Origin: Kiloniellaceae bacterium
GTDB taxonomy: Bacteria > Pseudomonadota > Alphaproteobacteria > Kiloniellales > J153
Assembly: GCA_021776115.1 (NCBI GenBank)
Contig: JAJFGN010000068.1
Coordinates: forward strand, 64,665-128,664
Direction: 5' to 3'
DNA: 64,000 bases
Shown: one piece after another, positions 8,777 through 18,478 of the stretch
How positions within the stretch are numbered: position 1 is the stretch's first letter
Layout of the letters: each line of letters begins with the position of its first letter
The notes under the pieces: model-generated
Told to the model about the DNA's origin: nothing
Database searches by the model: none
The model's input: only the letters and a program-made list of their open reading frames with translations
Program-made: the position numbers and the translations under genes

Positions 8777-11538
8777 TGGCCCAACCGCTCCAGGATAAAG
8801 GGCACATGCACTTGATCCGCCTTGTAGTTCCCGGTCATGGCATACATCGCGAGGTTAACGCCGAAACGATAGGCGAGTTCGCGCTGACGCTCGCCGCCCG
8901 GAACGACCGCATGCAGAGGGCGGCCGCTTTGGTTGACGGCCCAGGCGCCGGCCCAGTCGTTGCTGCCGATCAACACCGAGGTCACGCCGTCGTTCAGCCG
9001 CGTCTCCGAGGCGTCGATCCACAACGCGCCGCCGGAAAACCGGCCGGGGAAGTCTTGCATCAGGTAAAATGCCTTGGTCAGCACATGGTCGGGCGGGACG
9101 GGCGCCAGCGGGGGGATTTCCAATCGGCCGGTCAGCCGCTGCAGGGCTTGCGTGGCCCGCGAGCCGCGCCCGAGGGGCGTCGCGCCGGCGTCGATCTGAC
9201 GCAGATCGAACAAGATCGTGCCGCCGTTCTTCATATAAGCGTTGACCTTGCGCACGGCGATCTCGCTCAAGTCGCGTTGCTCGGCCGCGATCGGCCAATA
9301 TAGCAAGGGAAAGAACGATAACTCGTCACGCGCCAAGTCGACACCGAGCGGTGGCCCGGCCTCGATGGATGTGCGCCGCTCCAGTACGCGGGTCAAGCCG
9401 TTCAAGCCGGCGCGGCTGGTCTCGTCGAGTGAAGGCACGCCGGTGACAACGTAGGCAAGACGCGTCCGAAGGGTGGCGGCCAGCGCGCGCGCCTCATCGA
9501 CCGAAGACGGGCCGCTTGACTGCGCGCGGGCATCGGCTAGTGGCAAAAGAGCGGCCAGGGCCAGGATCGCGGCGCCGTGACGCAGCGACCGTCCTAACAA
9601 GCCGCGTAGGGCCAGGGCCACGATTAGATCGGCGAAGGCTAGAATCAGGGCGGCGCTTAGCAGCCAAGGTTTCAGGTCGACCTCGGCGTTCCGGCTATAA
9701 AAAGCCGTGTTGATATTGGCGGGTAGATCGCGGATCGGCACTAAGGCGGGGGTTGCCGCCCCCAGCGTATGCGCCCGGCGGGTCGTCTCGTTACCGTAGT
9801 AGCCGGGCGGGTGCCGGGGACCGACGCGGTTTTCCTTCGCCGCCTCGGGTCCCAGCGCCAGCGTTGTGGCGGCGGGCGGTCCTAACCTGCCGAAGCCGTC
9901 CAAGGTCGCAATTGGCGGCAGGGCAAGCTCCCCCGGTCCCTCGGCCGAAACGCCTTGGCTGACCGCGACCACGCGGCGAAGCATTTCAACGAACAGGCCC
10001 GACAAAGGCAGGTTCGACCAGTCCGTGTTTGCGGTGGTATGTACCAGGACGATCCATCCGTCGCCGCGCCGGTCCGCGGTGACCAGCGGGGTTCCATCGC
10101 TCAGGCGGGCCCAGGTCCGCTCGACCAGGTCGAGCGAGGGTTCGGCCAAGACCTGCCGCTGGATCAAGACATCGTCCGGAATCGCGAGATCGGCGAACGG
10201 GCTCGCCGGGTCGAAAGGCGACAGGCGCGCTGGTTCGTCCCAGGTCAAGACGCCGCTCAGCGTGCGGTTGCCGCCCCGCAACTGCACGGGCAGCAGGGGG
10301 GCTTTGCCGTTGGCAGCCAGGGCCTGACCGCCCTCCGCAAGACGCGGTCCAGCGAAGCGCAACAAGACCCCCCCGCGCTCGATCCAGGCGTCCAGCCGGT
10401 CACGCTCTGCGGCGGGCAGGCGGCCCGTATCGGGAAGCACCACGACCGCAAGTTCACGTTGTAAGAGCTCCTCGAGCGTGCCCCGGCGCAATTCCGTAAA
10501 GGGCTCCAGGGCGCGCTCCAGGTAGTAAAGCTCGCTCAAGAGAGGTTGCGCGTCTTCCAGCGGGCTTGCATCGATCAGGCCCACCGGCCGCCGGCGCCAG
10601 CGTTCGTCTAAAAGCATCACCGCGCCTGCGGTCGATTCACCATCTATGACCAGGCGCGTAATCCGGTTACGCATCTCCGCCGGCAGATCGATGCGCGCAT
10701 TGGCCTCCAAATTCCCATCCGCGAAGGTGATCGCGGTTTGGGATACCAAGCTGCCGTCGTCAGCCATGGCCAAAACCGCCGCAAAGTCCTCGCCCTCCGC
10801 GCTGGCTCGTTGCAGGCGGACGACTAGGGCGATGCCATCGCTTTCGGGCGCAAGCATGAGGCGGGCGAGGCCCTCGTCCCGGTCGCGCAAGAAATCGACC
10901 CGGCCCAGTCGCGTCAGACCTTCGGCCAGTGCGCGCGCCTGCCCGTCGTCCAAGCCGTCGGAGAGCCAGACCACGTGCCCCGGGACGGGCAGATCAATGT
11001 CGCCCAGCGCCGCGACTGTCGCGGCCCGATCGCCGGGCCAGGGTTTCGGCTTTATGCCGTCGACGATGCGGCGCGCGTCCGCCGCCGATAACAATCCGGT
11101 GGCGAGCGGTTGCTGATCCAAGGCGTCGCGGGCGGTGGTCAGGACCATGACCGGGCGCGCTTCCCGCTCCGCCTGGTCGAGCAGGCCGTCGAGCAGGGCT
11201 TCCCGCGCGGGCCAATCGCGCGCCGCCGCCCAGGCATCGTCGACCACAACGACCAAAGGGCCAACACCGATAACCCGGGCGGTCGGGTTGAGCAGAGGCT
11301 GTGCCAGGCCTGCGATGATCAAGCCGGCTATGGCGATGCGCAGCATGATGAGCCACCAGGGCGTGCGCGCCGGCGTTTCTTCGGGGGCATGCAGTCCGAA
11401 CAGCAGCCGGATTGCCGGAAACCGCAAAGACCTTGGCGCCGGCGGCGTGACCCGGAGCAGAAGCCATAGCAACGGCAAGCCGGCCAGAGCGAGCAAAAGC
11501 CAGGGTTGCGCGAAGGCCAAGGGTCCAAAGGTCAGCAT
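8773..11538 (-). CDS. BatA-N and DUF4159 domain membrane protein
   Basis: A 921-residue protein. The N-terminus carries the BatA-type anchor (FAQPWLLLALAGLPLLWLLL, then SLRFPAIRLLFGL), followed by a second helix and a VWA-like region. A GATase-like stretch follows (LDAWIERGGVLLRFAGPRLAEGG), then helices near residues 640-690. The C-terminus is a DUF4159 domain (ELSFFPLLYWPI, YMKNGGTILFDLRQID, ending near FGVNLAMYAMTGNYKADQVH). It begins 12 bases after the DUF58 gene and overlaps the next gene by ATGA. Bat-type proteins work with MoxR ATPases, which are thought to remodel or assemble complexes; the client here is unknown. Confidence 0.85.
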   Translation of the reverse strand: MLTFGPLAFAQPWLLLALAGLPLLWLLLRVTPPAPRSLRFPAIRLLFGLHAPEETPARTPWWLIMLRIAIAGLIIAGLAQPLLNPTARVIGVGPLVVVVDDAWAAARDWPAREALLDGLLDQAEREARPVMVLTTARDALDQQPLATGLLSAADARRIVDGIKPKPWPGDRAATVAALGDIDLPVPGHVVWLSDGLDDGQARALAEGLTRLGRVDFLRDRDEGLARLMLAPESDGIALVVRLQRASAEGEDFAAVLAMADDGSLVSQTAITFADGNLEANARIDLPAEMRNRITRLVIDGESTAGAVMLLDERWRRRPVGLIDASPLEDAQPLLSELYYLERALEPFTELRRGTLEELLQRELAVVVLPDTGRLPAAERDRLDAWIERGGVLLRFAGPRLAEGGQALAANGKAPLLPVQLRGGNRTLSGVLTWDEPARLSPFDPASPFADLAIPDDVLIQRQVLAEPSLDLVERTWARLSDGTPLVTADRRGDGWIVLVHTTANTDWSNLPLSGLFVEMLRRVVAVSQGVSAEGPGELALPPIATLDGFGRLGPPAATTLALGPEAAKENRVGPRHPPGYYGNETTRRAHTLGAATPALVPIRDLPANINTAFYSRNAEVDLKPWLLSAALILAFADLIVALALRGLLGRSLRHGAAILALAALLPLADARAQSSGPSSVDEARALAATLRTRLAYVVTGVPSLDETSRAGLNGLTRVLERRTSIEAGPPLGVDLARDELSFFPLLYWPIAAEQRDLSEIAVRKVNAYMKNGGTILFDLRQIDAGATPLGRGSRATQALQRLTGRLEIPPLAPVPPDHVLTKAFYLMQDFPGRFSGGALWIDASETRLNDGVTSVLIGSNDWAGAWAVNQSGRPLHAVVPGGERQRELAYRFGVNLAMYAMTGNYKADQVHVPFILERLGQ

Positions 11539-11550
11539 GGGCCGCGCCCT

Positions 11551-12438
11551 TTATCGCTTCAAGGTCGCGGACAACGCCGCGAAAAGGGCCAGAAGCGCGG
11601 CATGCGGTGGCTGGTCGGTGCGATGGCTGGAAAATGTCCAGCCCGTTGCGCGGGCGATCGCGCGAAGCCCGGCGCGTTGTGCCGCCAGCCGCGCGACATA
11701 GTCGCCGCGCACCGATTCAACCCGGGTCAGCAACCAAGGATCTTCGCCCTCGGTGCCTTCAAAGCGCACGCGCCCGTCGTAGGGCAAGGCCTCTTCGGCG
11801 GGATCGAGGATTTGTAGCAGGTATCCGCGCAAGCCGGCCTCGGCATACCCACGCACGGCGGCGTCGATATCTTCGAGCGGCGCCAAGAGGTCTCCGATCA
11901 CGACGACATGGCCGTGCCGCGCCAGCGGCAATACCGGGGGCAGATCGCCGGTGGGGCCGTCGCCGCGTTCGATGTTGACGGCGAGTCGGCTCAACACCGA
12001 TCTGCCGGTCGCCGGCCGGACGCCCAGTCCCAGAAAGGCGACATGCTCGCCGCCGCGCATGAGTAGCGCCGCCAAAGCCAAAGTCATCAGGTCCGTGCGC
12101 TCGCGTTTGGTCGGATACTGATCGCTCGAGCGCCAGTCCATGGAGGGCGAAAGGTCGCGCCAGATCCATACCGACTGCGCCGCCTCCCACTCCGTTTCGC
12201 GCACAAAGACACGGTCCGACTTGGCCGACTGCCGCCAGTCGATGGTTTCCGGGCGGTCACCCGGTGCGTACTGGCGGAATTGCCAGAACGTCTCGCCCTG
12301 TCCGACACGGCGGCGTCCGTGTACGCCTTGCGCCACGGTCGAGGCCACGCGCTCGGCCGCGACCAGCAAGGGCGGCAGCGTGGCCGCCAGCTGCTCCGCT
12401 CGTTGTCTCAAAGGGTGGGTGCTATCTGCCATCCACAA
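11551..12438 (-). CDS. DUF58 domain protein (VWA-like partner of MoxR)
   Basis: A 295-residue cytosolic protein of the DUF58 family. The signature is visible near residues 40-75 (HGRRRVGQGETFWQFRQYAPGD, then TIDWRQSAKSDRVFVRETEWE). A VWA-like metal-site region follows (VWIWRDLSPSMDWRS, DxSxS-like). It lacks the N-terminal membrane helices that other DUF58 proteins have. DUF58 genes nearly always follow moxR, and here the gap to moxR is 41 bases. It likely acts as an adaptor or substrate-recognition partner of the MoxR ATPase. Confidence 0.9.
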   Translation of the reverse strand: MWMADSTHPLRQRAEQLAATLPPLLVAAERVASTVAQGVHGRRRVGQGETFWQFRQYAPGDRPETIDWRQSAKSDRVFVRETEWEAAQSVWIWRDLSPSMDWRSSDQYPTKRERTDLMTLALAALLMRGGEHVAFLGLGVRPATGRSVLSRLAVNIERGDGPTGDLPPVLPLARHGHVVVIGDLLAPLEDIDAAVRGYAEAGLRGYLLQILDPAEEALPYDGRVRFEGTEGEDPWLLTRVESVRGDYVARLAAQRAGLRAIARATGWTFSSHRTDQPPHAALLALFAALSATLKR

Positions 12439-12479
12439 CCGCGACGGGGGTTATCGTCGATCCCAAGGTGCCAGGGGGC

Positions 12480-13496
12480 TTAGGCAAACGGCGCGCTCAG
12501 GCGATCGATGATATCGTCGATCGTCGCACCTTCCGCCCGCGCCGCGAAGTTGAGGGCCATGCGATGGCGTAGAACCGGCCCCGCCAAGGCCATGACGTCG
12601 TCGATGGACGGCGCAAGACGACCGTCGAGCAAGGCCCGCGCCCGTATGGCCAGCATCAGCGACTGGCTGGCGCGCGGTCCCGGTCCCCAGGCGACTTGGG
12701 CGCGAACCTCCTCCACTTCACTGTGATCCGGCCGTCCGGTGCGCACAAGCGCGAGGATCGCCTCGACCACAGCTTCGCCAACCGGCACGCGGCGCACCAA
12801 ACGTTGCGCGGTCATGAGCTCTTCAGCGCTCATGACCCGAACCGCCTGCGCCTCCTCCGCACCCGTGGTGGCTAGGAGCATGCTGCGCTCGGCCTGCAAA
12901 TCGGGATAGCCGACGTCGATCTGCATTAGGAACCGGTCTAGCTGCGCTTCCGGCAGCGGATAGGTGCCTTCCTGTTCGAGCGGGTTTTGCGTGGCCAAGA
13001 CGTGGAATGGGCGGGGCAGGTCGTGCGGGTGGCCGCCGACAGTGACCCGGTGCTCCTGCATGGCCTGCAGCAGGGCCGATTGCGTGCGTGGGCTGGCCCG
13101 GTTGATTTCGTCCGCCATCAATAACTGGCAGAATACGGGGCCGCGGACGAAGCGGAACGAGCGGCGACCTGCGTCGGTTTCTTCCAGAACCTCGGAGCCT
13201 AGGATATCGGCCGGCATCAGGTCGGGCGTGCACTGCACTCGCTTGTCTTCCAGGCCGAAGACCGTGCCCAAGGTTTCGACCAGCCGCGTCTTGGCCAGGC
13301 CCGGCACACCGATCAGGAGGGCATGTCCGCCCGCCAGCAGTGTGATCAGGGTTTGATCGACCACCCGGTCTTGGCCGAATATGACGCGGCCGATGCTTTC
13401 GCGGACGTCTTGCAGCCGCTGGCCCAGGCGCTCGATCTGGTCAGCCAGTTCTGCGGCGGTGGGTTCGTGAAGGGGGGCGCTGTTGGTCGCTGTCAC
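12480..13496 (-). CDS. MoxR family AAA+ ATPase
   Basis: A 338-residue AAA+ ATPase of the MoxR branch. The Walker A is a variant (GVPGLAKTRLVE). The Walker B/sensor region reads LLMADEINRASPRTQSALLQAMQE, followed by VLATQNPLEQEGTYPLPEAQLDRFL and the C-terminal lid (LMLAIRARALLDGR). The reading frame stays open well upstream, but homology begins at VTATNSAPLHEP, a GTG start with GGGAG about nine bases before it. Anything upstream would overlap the divergent DUF1285 gene. It heads the minus-strand cluster, and MoxR ATPases act as chaperone-like factors for membrane or periplasmic complexes. Confidence 0.92.
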   Translation of the reverse strand: MTATNSAPLHEPTAAELADQIERLGQRLQDVRESIGRVIFGQDRVVDQTLITLLAGGHALLIGVPGLAKTRLVETLGTVFGLEDKRVQCTPDLMPADILGSEVLEETDAGRRSFRFVRGPVFCQLLMADEINRASPRTQSALLQAMQEHRVTVGGHPHDLPRPFHVLATQNPLEQEGTYPLPEAQLDRFLMQIDVGYPDLQAERSMLLATTGAEEAQAVRVMSAEELMTAQRLVRRVPVGEAVVEAILALVRTGRPDHSEVEEVRAQVAWGPGPRASQSLMLAIRARALLDGRLAPSIDDVMALAGPVLRHRMALNFAARAEGATIDDIIDRLSAPFA

Positions 13497-13538
13497 GCAA
13501 TGAGGCTCCCAGCTTGGAACAAAAAGGTACGGCGGGAC

Positions 13539-14108
13539 ATGACGAAAAAAACGATGGATCCAGCCGGCGATACCAGAAAGATAAGCACTTCGTCGGCGTC
13601 TGACCAGCCGCAGGAAGAACTTGTTCTGCCTTCTTGCGGTGACTTCGACATACGCATCGCGCGCGACGGAACCTGGTTTTACCGAAAGTCGCCGATTGGC
13701 CGTAAGGCCTTGGTCAAGCTGTTCTCCACCGTACTCCGGCGCGAGGCGGACGGCACGTATTGGCTGGTTACCCCGGTCGAACGTGGCCAGGTTGAGGTCG
13801 AGGACGCCCCGTTTACGGTTGTTGAACTTTCCGTTATCGGGCAAGGATCGGCGCAGGTCTTGCGCTTTCGCACCAATGTGGACGACTGGATCGAGGCCGG
13901 CCCCGAGAATCCGATTCGCGTGGCGATCGCGCCCGATACGCGGGAGCCCAGACCCTATATATTGGTTAGGAGCGGGTTGGAGGCCCTGATCCTGCGGCCC
14001 GTATACTATCATCTGGCCGATCTAGCGGTTGAACACGACTCAGGTGACATGACTGCCCTCGGCGTTTGGAGCAACAAGGCCTTTTTCCCTCTCGGATGTC
14101 CGGATTGA
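13539..14108 (+). CDS. DUF1285 domain-containing protein
   Basis: A 189-residue cytosolic protein of the DUF1285 family. Family stretches are CGDFDIRIARDGTWFYRKSPIGRK, LVKLFSTVLRREADGTYWLVTPVE and the C-terminal RSGLEALILRPVYYHLADLAV. The start is the ATG of MTKKTMDPAG, 42 bases from the divergent moxR start; an open frame continues upstream, but only as the antisense of moxR. The stop overlaps the NUDIX gene start by 13 bases. The function of DUF1285 is not known; linkage to moxR on one side and CCA-transferase on the other recurs in alphaproteobacteria. Confidence 0.88.
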   Translation: MTKKTMDPAGDTRKISTSSASDQPQEELVLPSCGDFDIRIARDGTWFYRKSPIGRKALVKLFSTVLRREADGTYWLVTPVERGQVEVEDAPFTVVELSVIGQGSAQVLRFRTNVDDWIEAGPENPIRVAIAPDTREPRPYILVRSGLEALILRPVYYHLADLAVEHDSGDMTALGVWSNKAFFPLGCPD

Positions 14109-14770
14109 ACATAAAAGAGATCTCGCGCCGCTTGGCCGAGGCCAAGCCACAGGGCCGCCGCTATAGCCAGGACGCGGCATTGCCCCGCGAACGGCCGCCC
14201 GGGGACAGGCCCCGGGGCGATCACGATCTTAATCCCGACTTCTACGATCCGGCGCAATCCCTGGTTTCGGCCGCTGTCCTGGTGCCGATCGTGGAGCGCC
14301 CGGCGGGTTTGACGCTGCTTCTGACCCAACGTACCGATCATCTCGACGTCCACGCCGGTCAGGTCAGCTTCCCCGGTGGGCGGGTCGAGGCCGATGAGGG
14401 CTTGGAAGCCGCCGCGCTGCGCGAGACCGAGGAGGAGGTCGGCCTACCGCGACAACACATCCGCGTGATCGGACAGCTCGACACCTACGTCACCCGCACC
14501 GGATTCGAGATCGCGCCATTGGTCGGCGCGATCAAGCCGCCCTTTCCGGTCGTGCCGGACAGTTTCGAGGTCGCGGAGGTTTTCGAGGTGCCGCTGGATT
14601 TTTTTCTGTCACCCGGCAGTCTGCAAAGGCACGCCCGGATTTATCAGGGCAAGCAACGCCATTTTTACGCGTTCGCTTATAACGACCACTACATCTGGGG
14701 CGCAACCGCCGGTATGCTGGTCAACTTAGTGGAAGTCCTGACCGCCAGTGAAGCCACGGCGCATGACTGA
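14096..14770 (+). CDS. CoA pyrophosphatase (NUDIX hydrolase, NudL/UPF0035 type)
   Basis: A 224-residue NUDIX hydrolase that probably cleaves CoA and CoA esters to 3',5'-ADP and phosphopantetheine. Both signatures are present: the UPF0035 motif (LLLTQRTDHLDVHAGQVSFP, then GG) and the NUDIX box with RETEEEVGL. I chose the internal ATG of MSGLNIKEISRRLAEA, which fits the family N-terminus, over an earlier ATG buried in DUF1285. Overlap with the upstream gene implies translational coupling. The role is probably CoA housekeeping. Confidence 0.92.
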   Translation: MSGLNIKEISRRLAEAKPQGRRYSQDAALPRERPPGDRPRGDHDLNPDFYDPAQSLVSAAVLVPIVERPAGLTLLLTQRTDHLDVHAGQVSFPGGRVEADEGLEAAALRETEEEVGLPRQHIRVIGQLDTYVTRTGFEIAPLVGAIKPPFPVVPDSFEVAEVFEVPLDFFLSPGSLQRHARIYQGKQRHFYAFAYNDHYIWGATAGMLVNLVEVLTASEATAHD

Positions 14771-14834
14771 GCATCGCGCCAAGCCGGGCGACCGGCTCGT
14801 ATCCATCACAACTAGACCCGGGTGAAGCGTCTAA

Positions 14835-15113
14835 ATGCTGCGAATCCTCCTTACCGTTTTACTGCCGATCGCGCTGCCGATCATCCTGTATATCGCCTAT
14901 GTGAAACTCGCGCGGCCCCAATCCGCGAATGCCACGGCGGCGTGGCGGCCCCCTCTCGGGCTATGGCTGGTGCTGGGCGCGGCGGTGCTGCTTGTTGCCG
15001 GGATGCTCGCGTTAGGGTTTTCGCGCGGTGTGCCGCCGGACACTAAGCTAATCGCGCCCCATATCGAGAACGGCGAGATCATCCCCAGCCAAAGACTAGA
15101 CCAGACGCAATGA
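14835..15113 (+). CDS. DUF6111 family small membrane protein
   Basis: A 92-residue protein with two hydrophobic segments (residues 3-24 and 41-63) and a short polar tail (GVPPDTKLIAPHIENGEIIP). It matches the DUF6111 family, found between the NUDIX and CCA genes in alphaproteobacteria. Its stop overlaps the cca start in an ATGA junction. Biochemical function is unknown; it should be an inner-membrane protein. Confidence 0.8.
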   Translation: MLRILLTVLLPIALPIILYIAYVKLARPQSANATAAWRPPLGLWLVLGAAVLLVAGMLALGFSRGVPPDTKLIAPHIENGEIIPSQRLDQTQ

Positions 15114-16357
15114 GCAAGGTTGGGCGGATCGCGCCTCAGGATTGGATGCGGGCCCCGGCGACGCGGCGGGTGATGGCGGCGCTCGATGCGGCGGGCGCGG
15201 CGCCCCGCTTCGTCGGCGGGTGCGTGCGTGATGCGCTGGTCAGGCGGCCGGTCAAGGACATCGATATCGCGACCCCCCTGGCTCCCGAAGAGGTTATGGC
15301 GTGCCTGAAGGCCGCCGGCATCAAGGTCGTACCGACCGGGATCGCGCACGGCACCGTAACCGCGGTCGCCGAGCACACGTCCTTCGAGATCACCACGCTG
15401 CGGGTCGACGTCGAAACCTATGGCCGCCACGCCAAGGTGGCCTTTACAGACGACTGGGTGGCCGATTCGGCGCGCCGGGATTTGACCATCAACGCCTTGT
15501 CCTGCGAAGCGGACGGAACCTTGCACGACCCCTTCGGTGGGGTTGAAGACCTGCGGGCCGGCCGGATTCGATTTGTGGGCGACGTGCGCGCGCGGATCCG
15601 CGAGGACTATTTGCGCTTGTTGCGCTACTTCCGTTTTCAGGCGCATTACGGCCGCGAGGCCCCGGCTCCGGACATCCTGGCGATCGTCGCCGAAGAAGCC
15701 CCTCACCTGCACACTCTGTCCGGCGAGCGGGTGCGCGAGGAGATCTTGAAGATACTCGCGGCGCACGATCCGGTTCCCATCGTCGAGATCATGATCGCCC
15801 AAGGCGTCGCGCGTGAGATCCTCCATGGAAACCTGCATCCGGCGGCTCTAAGCGCCTTGATACGGAGCGAACCGCCCGAAGAATCGCCCGATCCCTTGTT
15901 GCGCCTGGCCGCGTTAATCGACGCGGATGCAGATGTCGCGCGCCAAGTGGCGGAACGTCTGCGACTGTCCAACAAGCAAGGTAAAGCGCTTGCCGCCCTG
16001 GCCGAACCGGCGTGCGCCCTTGGCCCCGATTTAACGCGGCACGCGCGTTGGCGGGCGCACCGGAGTCTTGGCCCGGAACTGGCCGGCGCCGTGGTGCGGC
16101 TCGATTGGGCGCGCCGCCACGCGGCCGACGGCGCGGTGCCGGATACGGCGTTTCGCGAGTCGCTCCAAGCGGCCGAGGCTCTGGCCGCGAAGACTTTTCC
16201 CCTGCGTGGGGCGGATGCCATAGAGATCGGCGTGGCGACTGGGCCGGAATTGGGCCGGCTTCTGGACGCCGTGGAAGCTTGGTGGGCGGAAGACGGATGC
16301 CGGGCTTCACGGAGGCAATGTCTGGACCACCTGAAGGCTCTAAGTAGCGCGCCTTAA
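15110..16357 (+). CDS. cca: CCA tRNA nucleotidyltransferase
   Basis: A 415-residue class II nucleotidyltransferase that adds or repairs the CCA end of tRNAs. The N-terminal catalytic head has [20 protein letters not shown] with the metal-binding Asp50 and Asp52. The RRDLTINAL motif and the nucleotide-selecting helix ([15 protein letters not shown]) follow. The C-terminal part is the alphaproteobacterial type. It is coupled to DUF6111 upstream, and its stop codon overlaps the hemF stop on the other strand (shared TTAA). Confidence 0.94.
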   Translation: MSKVGRIAPQDWMRAPATRRVMAALDAAGAAPRFVGGCVRDALVRRPVKDIDIATPLAPEEVMACLKAAGIKVVPTGIAHGTVTAVAEHTSFEITTLRVDVETYGRHAKVAFTDDWVADSARRDLTINALSCEADGTLHDPFGGVEDLRAGRIRFVGDVRARIREDYLRLLRYFRFQAHYGREAPAPDILAIVAEEAPHLHTLSGERVREEILKILAAHDPVPIVEIMIAQGVAREILHGNLHPAALSALIRSEPPEESPDPLLRLAALIDADADVARQVAERLRLSNKQGKALAALAEPACALGPDLTRHARWRAHRSLGPELAGAVVRLDWARRHAADGAVPDTAFRESLQAAEALAAKTFPLRGADAIEIGVATGPELGRLLDAVEAWWAEDGCRASRRQCLDHLKALSSAP

Positions 16358-17244
16358 GGCCAGGCCACCGCCGGCGGCAGGGACATCAGAATCGCCTCCA
16401 CGTTGCCGCCGGTCTTGAGACCGAAGAGGGTGCCCCGATCGTACAAGAGGTTGAACTCGACATAGCGCCCGCGCCGTACCAATTGATGCTCGCGTTGCGC
16501 CGGGGTCCAGGCCTCGGCCATGTGGCGGCGCACGATCTTGGGGTAAACATCCAGGAACGCGAGACCGACGTCCCGAGTGAAGGCGAAATCGGCCTCCCAG
16601 TCGGACTCGAGGTTATCGTAAAATATGCCGCCGACGCCGCGCGGCTCGTCGCGATGCTTTAGGTGGAAATACGTGTCGCACCATTGCTTGAAGCGCGCGT
16701 GGTAATCGGGATCGTGCTTATCGCAGGCCGCTTTCAGCGCGGCGTGAAAGGCCCGGGTGTCGGCCTCGTCCGGCACCATCGGGGTTAGGTCCGCGCCGCC
16801 GCCGAACCAGGACTTGGTGGTTACGATATGGCGCGTATTCATGTGGACCGCCGGCACCAGGGGCGAACGCATGTGCGCGACCAGCGAAACCCCACTGGCC
16901 CAAAACCTTGGGTCGTCCGTCGCGCCGGGGATTTGCTGGGCGAAATCCGGCGAAAACTTGCCCCAGACCGCGGAAACGTTGACCCCGACCTTCTCGAACA
17001 CCCGGCCCCGCATGATCGACATCACGCCGCCCCCGCCGGCCGCCGGGTCGCCGTCCTCCCGTGACCAGGCCTTGCGCTCGAAGCGCCCCGGCGCCAGGTC
17101 GCCAAGCTCAGCCGCGATGGGCAGCTTGGCCGCGACATCGGGGGTCAACTCGTCCTCAATGGTCTCGAAGGCCGCGCAGATTCGGTCGCGCAGGTCCTCG
17201 AACCAGGCGCTGGCGCGGGATTTTCGTTCTTCCTGTATGCTCAT
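16354..17244 (-). CDS. hemF: Oxygen-dependent coproporphyrinogen-III oxidase
   Basis: A 296-residue HemF that converts coproporphyrinogen III to protoporphyrinogen IX with O2 in haem synthesis. Hallmarks are [48 protein letters not shown] and the C-terminal [20 protein letters not shown]. Length agrees with E. coli HemF (299). An upstream open frame is only the antisense of trmL; the start [14 protein letters not shown] overlaps the trmL stop by ATGA, so the two genes form an operon. Its presence signals aerobic haem synthesis, which suits the adjacent bc1 operon. Confidence 0.96.
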   Translation of the reverse strand: MSIQEERKSRASAWFEDLRDRICAAFETIEDELTPDVAAKLPIAAELGDLAPGRFERKAWSREDGDPAAGGGGVMSIMRGRVFEKVGVNVSAVWGKFSPDFAQQIPGATDDPRFWASGVSLVAHMRSPLVPAVHMNTRHIVTTKSWFGGGADLTPMVPDEADTRAFHAALKAACDKHDPDYHARFKQWCDTYFHLKHRDEPRGVGGIFYDNLESDWEADFAFTRDVGLAFLDVYPKIVRRHMAEAWTPAQREHQLVRRGRYVEFNLLYDRGTLFGLKTGGNVEAILMSLPPAVAWP

Positions 17245-17717
17245 TTTGTCTCGCCGCTGGGGAATTGCCGGGTTTGGCGCAGGGCCTCGCCCAATACCAT
17301 GGCCGCGGCCAGCGCGACGTTGAGGGATCGTAACCCAGGGCGCATAGGAACCGCCAGCCGTGCATCGGCCGCCGCATGAACCTCCTCGGGCACGCCGGCG
17401 CTCTCGCGGCCAACCAAAAGGGTGTCGCCGGCCGCGAAGGCGAAGTCCGAATAATTCATTGACCCCGAAGTGGTCAAGAGCAGCAGACGGCCTGGCGCGC
17501 CGCCCGACCTTCGCGCCTTCCGATAGGCGCTCCAGGAGCGATGCCGGACCATCGCCGCCTGCTCGACATAATCCAGACCGGCGCGCCGCATGCGCCGGTC
17601 GTCGAGCAGGAACCCACACGGCTCGATTATGTCGACGGGCACCCCAAGGCAGGCGCCAAGGCGTAAGATGGCGCCGGCATTCTGCGGTATGTCGGGTTGA
17701 TAAAGAGCGAGCCGCAT
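17241..17717 (-). CDS. trmL: tRNA (cytidine/uridine(34)-2'-O)-methyltransferase
   Basis: A 158-residue SPOUT-fold methyltransferase that 2'-O-methylates the wobble base of leucine tRNAs. The trefoil-knot SAM site is visible in [17 protein letters not shown] and [20 protein letters not shown]. The N-terminus ([20 protein letters not shown]) is typical of TrmL/YibK. Length matches the family (about 157). It is first in a two-gene transcript with hemF and diverges from petA. Confidence 0.94.
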   Translation of the reverse strand: MRLALYQPDIPQNAGAILRLGACLGVPVDIIEPCGFLLDDRRMRRAGLDYVEQAAMVRHRSWSAYRKARRSGGAPGRLLLLTTSGSMNYSDFAFAAGDTLLVGRESAGVPEEVHAAADARLAVPMRPGLRSLNVALAAAMVLGEALRQTRQFPSGETK

Positions 17718-17776
17718 AGGGTAGGGAACCGCGCGCCATGGAAGAATCCGGGCTGGAGGGGGCTCCGGCTCAGGCT

Positions 17777-17804
17777 TTGCCTTCCGGCAAATTTTCCTCT
17801 ATAT
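17777..17804 (+). promoter_or_regulatory. Candidate promoter of the bc1 operon
   Basis: TTGCCT and CTATAT lie 16 bases apart, a fair housekeeping-sigma pattern for alphaproteobacteria. The start point would fall about 105 bases before petA. There are no competing genes in this divergent gap. Confidence 0.35.
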
Positions 17805-17915
17805 CGGCGCTGCAACACAAGGACGCGCTGAGGCCGGGACACGCCATAGCTAGGCGCAGAGAAATCTAGCTACCGGGACGGCGCCTACGCGCTTTTTTTG
17901 GGGGAATTGAAAAGC

Positions 17916-18464
17916 ATGACGGACACTGCGAGCCCCACGCACGGGGATGAAGGAGAGACGCGGCGCGATTTCCTGTATCTTTTGGCCGGTGGCATGGGCG
18001 CCGTCGGCACCGTGGCGGCGGTTTGGCCGTTGATCGACTCGATGAACCCGGCGGCCGATGTTTTGGCGCTGGCTTCGACCGAGGTCGATCTCGATCCGAT
18101 TGAGTTGGGCCAGCGTGTCACCGTCACTTGGCGCGGGAACCCGATCTTCATCGACCGCCGCACAAAGGCGGTGATCGATGGCGCGCGCGCCGTGCCCCTC
18201 GAGGACTTGCCGGACCCGGAAACCGACGACGCCCGGGTGCAACAGGCGGAATGGCTGATCATGATCGGGGTCTGCACGCACCTCGGGTGTATCCCCAAGG
18301 GGCAGAAATCAGGCGATCCGCTGGGTGAATATGGCGGCTGGTTTTGCCCCTGCCATGGCTCGCACTACGATACCGCCGGGCGCATTCGCAAGGGTCCGGC
18401 GCCGAAGAATCTGGTGGTGCCGCCGTACAGTTTTGTCGAAGACACCAAGATCCAGATCGGTTGA
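17916..18464 (+). CDS. petA: Ubiquinol-cytochrome c reductase, Rieske iron-sulfur subunit
   Basis: A 182-residue Rieske protein of the bc1 complex, which passes electrons from ubiquinol to cytochrome c1. A Tat signal-anchor is seen ([17 protein letters not shown], residues 15-31). The cluster ligands are Cys120 and His122 (CTHLGC) and Cys144 and His147 (CPCHGSHYD); Cys125 and Cys146 form the usual disulfide. The ATG start has GGGGGAA about ten bases upstream. It is followed after 14 bases by cytochrome b. Confidence 0.97.
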   Translation: MTDTASPTHGDEGETRRDFLYLLAGGMGAVGTVAAVWPLIDSMNPAADVLALASTEVDLDPIELGQRVTVTWRGNPIFIDRRTKAVIDGARAVPLEDLPDPETDDARVQQAEWLIMIGVCTHLGCIPKGQKSGDPLGEYGGWFCPCHGSHYDTAGRIRKGPAPKNLVVPPYSFVEDTKIQIG

Positions 18465-18478
18465 GGGGAACCGGGCGC

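Noticed and set aside
13497-14012. Long N-terminal extension of the MoxR ATPase
   Set aside because: It lies entirely opposite DUF1285 and has no MoxR homology; the GTG start fits the family.
17245-17739. Long N-terminal extension of hemF
   Set aside because: The open frame upstream is the antisense-like shadow of trmL; the HemF family begins at MSIQEERK.
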